Source: Tetrahymena elliotti 4EA | Taxonomy: Eukaryota; Ciliophora; Oligohymenophorea; Hymenostomatida; Tetrahymenidae | Reading direction: 5' to 3' | Length of the DNA stretch: 64,000 nt | NCBI GenBank assembly: GCA_000231825.2 | Contig: JH720398.1 | Location: 15,221 to 79,220 of the forward strand | Shown here: in pieces, positions 62,935-64,000 of the stretch | Layout of the letters: each line of letters opens with the position of its first letter | How positions within the stretch are numbered: position 1 is the first letter of the stretch | The notes under the pieces: model-generated | The model's input: the letters and a program-made list of their open reading frames with translations, nothing else | Database searches by the model: none | What the model was told of the DNA's origin: nothing | Translations under genes and position numbers: made by a program

Positions 62935-64000
62935 TCATATTGTACTTTCTACTAGATCATATAGCACTAAAGATGGGTTAATGGGTACGTATTGTGATAG
63001 CTATTTGTAAAAGGCTAAAGCAGAATAGTTGCTTGCCAAAACCTGCATAGTGATTTCATTTAAATCAAAAATCGAATTGAAATGAGTTAATTCAAATCTT
63101 ATTGCTTGGAAACGAACTTTGCAAACCTCTATTTCTTTGCCATCTAAATCCAAATGGACTTCAGGGTTAACTATGTGTTAAAAGAAGTCTAAGGCTTTTA
63201 TAGCAAGCTCTTTATTGTAATTATGCTTTAATATTAATTTTTGTTAGTAATTATGACTTTTATCAAGAGAAATAATAAATTATATCCTTTCTTGTTAGTC
63301 TTGGAATTGAAAATGAAGATTTTAAAAATATCCTTTATAGGCCAATTTTATGCCAAGCTTGATGTCCTAGATATCTTTAGACAAATTTTTGTAGTACTAA
63401 TGATGTCTATTAACTTTATAAAGGTGAACCTCATTTTCTTTTTAGTCTTTCAAATTTTCAAGATAAAAATTTTATTGAAACATTTAATCTAATTCAATGA
63501 TAATTTTTCCATCATTCATAAGATTTTATTTTAATTTATTCATAGTCTTGCTAATGCCAAGTTCTCCAGCTCTCCAACTAACAACTTTGTTGTAGTTTTC
63601 AATTTTAACTATTTTATTATAAACTAATTCTATAGTCCACACCAAACCAGGTAATACTAGAGGAAATAGAATATAAATTAAATAATCTAGTTTGACTAGA
63701 ATTGGGTTAGATATAACTTTGATAACAACAAAGGTTACTATATTGAAATAGAGAAAGAAGAAATACAATGCAACACTCCATTATCTATTTAAAAATGTAT
63801 AATTAAATTACTCTAGTGTGTTGCTTAAGTTTTTTTTATCACATTCTTTTTCTTTTACAATGAATAGTTCTAACTAAAATATGTAACTCATAAATGATGC
63901 CAACTTGCTTTCATCTTACTTTAAGTTTTATGCCAAAATAGCAGCTATGACTGAATGAACTACCAACCACACAATCAGAATTAAGTAGTTTATGTAGTAT
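62935..64000 (-). CDS. Multi-pass membrane protein, unknown family (copy 2, 5' end off window)
   Basis: The frame enters from the right edge and ends at TGA 62935-62937, giving the C-terminal 355 residues of a larger protein. At least two or three hydrophobic helices are visible (YLILIVWLVVHSVIAAILA; ALYFFFLYFNIVTFVVIKV; LIYILFPLVLPGLVWTIEL). These are followed by KIVKIENYNKVVSW and a soluble domain ending VPINPSLVLYDLVESTI. The motif after the last helix, the spacing to the end and the ending itself match copy 1. Many Gln codons are TAA. The missing N-terminus probably supplies five or so further helices, by analogy with copy 1. Confidence 0.8.

Noticed and set aside
63241..63492. Plus-strand frame opposite the right-edge membrane protein
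   Set aside because: Antisense to a continuous minus-strand frame whose C-terminus matches the paralogue at 60149.
1..64000. CRISPR arrays, bacterial insertion sequences, telomere repeats, viral genes
   Set aside because: None of the expected patterns (regular short repeats with spacers, DDE transposase frames, GGGGTT arrays, capsid or polymerase proteins) was seen.

Overview
The window is nuclear DNA from a ciliate of the Tetrahymena kind, probably macronuclear. Two things show this. First, every recognisable gene is open only if TAA and TAG are read as glutamine and TGA is the sole stop; conserved proteins such as Rpt2, the V-ATPase a subunit, WDR7, mitochondrial Hsp70 and ALAS then come out at normal family lengths. 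Second, the DNA is very AT-rich, and the genes are cut by short AT-rich GT-AG introns, mostly 43-66 bp. I cannot name the species from the sequence alone.

Layout. 1-830 is a degenerate tandem repeat running off the left edge. 1622-2793 (-) is an extended short-chain reductase. 3946-5621 (+) is a NASP-type histone chaperone. 6956-12522 (+) is a 17-exon WDR7/rabconnectin-3-beta orthologue. 13022-15829 (-) is mitochondrial Hsp70. 18360-19436 (+) is an ankyrin-repeat protein. 20969-23754 (+) is a tetraspanin-like protein with a long Gln/Asn-rich tail. 24713-25192 is a GC-richer island of nested inverted repeats that looks like a structured RNA gene or a small inverted-repeat element. 25419-28578 (-) is V-ATPase subunit a. 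29306-30380 (-) is Bud32/PRPK. 30668-32681 (+) is a class II histone deacetylase. 33357-35072 (+) is a TPR protein. 36332-37512 may be a decayed reverse-transcriptase relic. 38184-40578 (+) is 5-aminolevulinate synthase. 42284-45052 (+) is an ankyrin-DHHC palmitoyltransferase. 45771-47644 (+) is proteasome ATPase Rpt2. 48023-49747 (+) is a Gln/Asn/Ser-rich orphan. 50496-55734 (-) is a 1,727-residue hybrid histidine kinase. 57201-58916 (-) is an ABCF (GCN20-like) ATPase. 60149-61762 (-) and 62935 to the right edge (-) are two tandem paralogous multi-pass membrane proteins.

There is no operon logic, as expected for a ciliate; genes stand alone, separated by AT-rich spacers of 0.3-2.5 kb. Some functions touch each other. 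WDR7 is a known partner of the V-ATPase, whose a subunit lies about 13 kb away. NASP and the deacetylase act on histones, and Rpt2 and Hsp70 act in protein quality control. I infer no co-regulation from this.

Most unusual points: (i) a histidine kinase whose DHp helical hairpin is split by about 850 low-complexity residues within one uninterrupted exon; (ii) the structured island at 24.7-25.2 kb; (iii) five Cys-Pro heme-regulatory-type dipeptides in the ALAS presequence; (iv) a possible retroelement relic at 36.3-37.5 kb; (v) the tandem pair of unclassified membrane proteins. Exon boundaries were set by hand from GT-AG sites, reading phase and family conservation, without transcript data.
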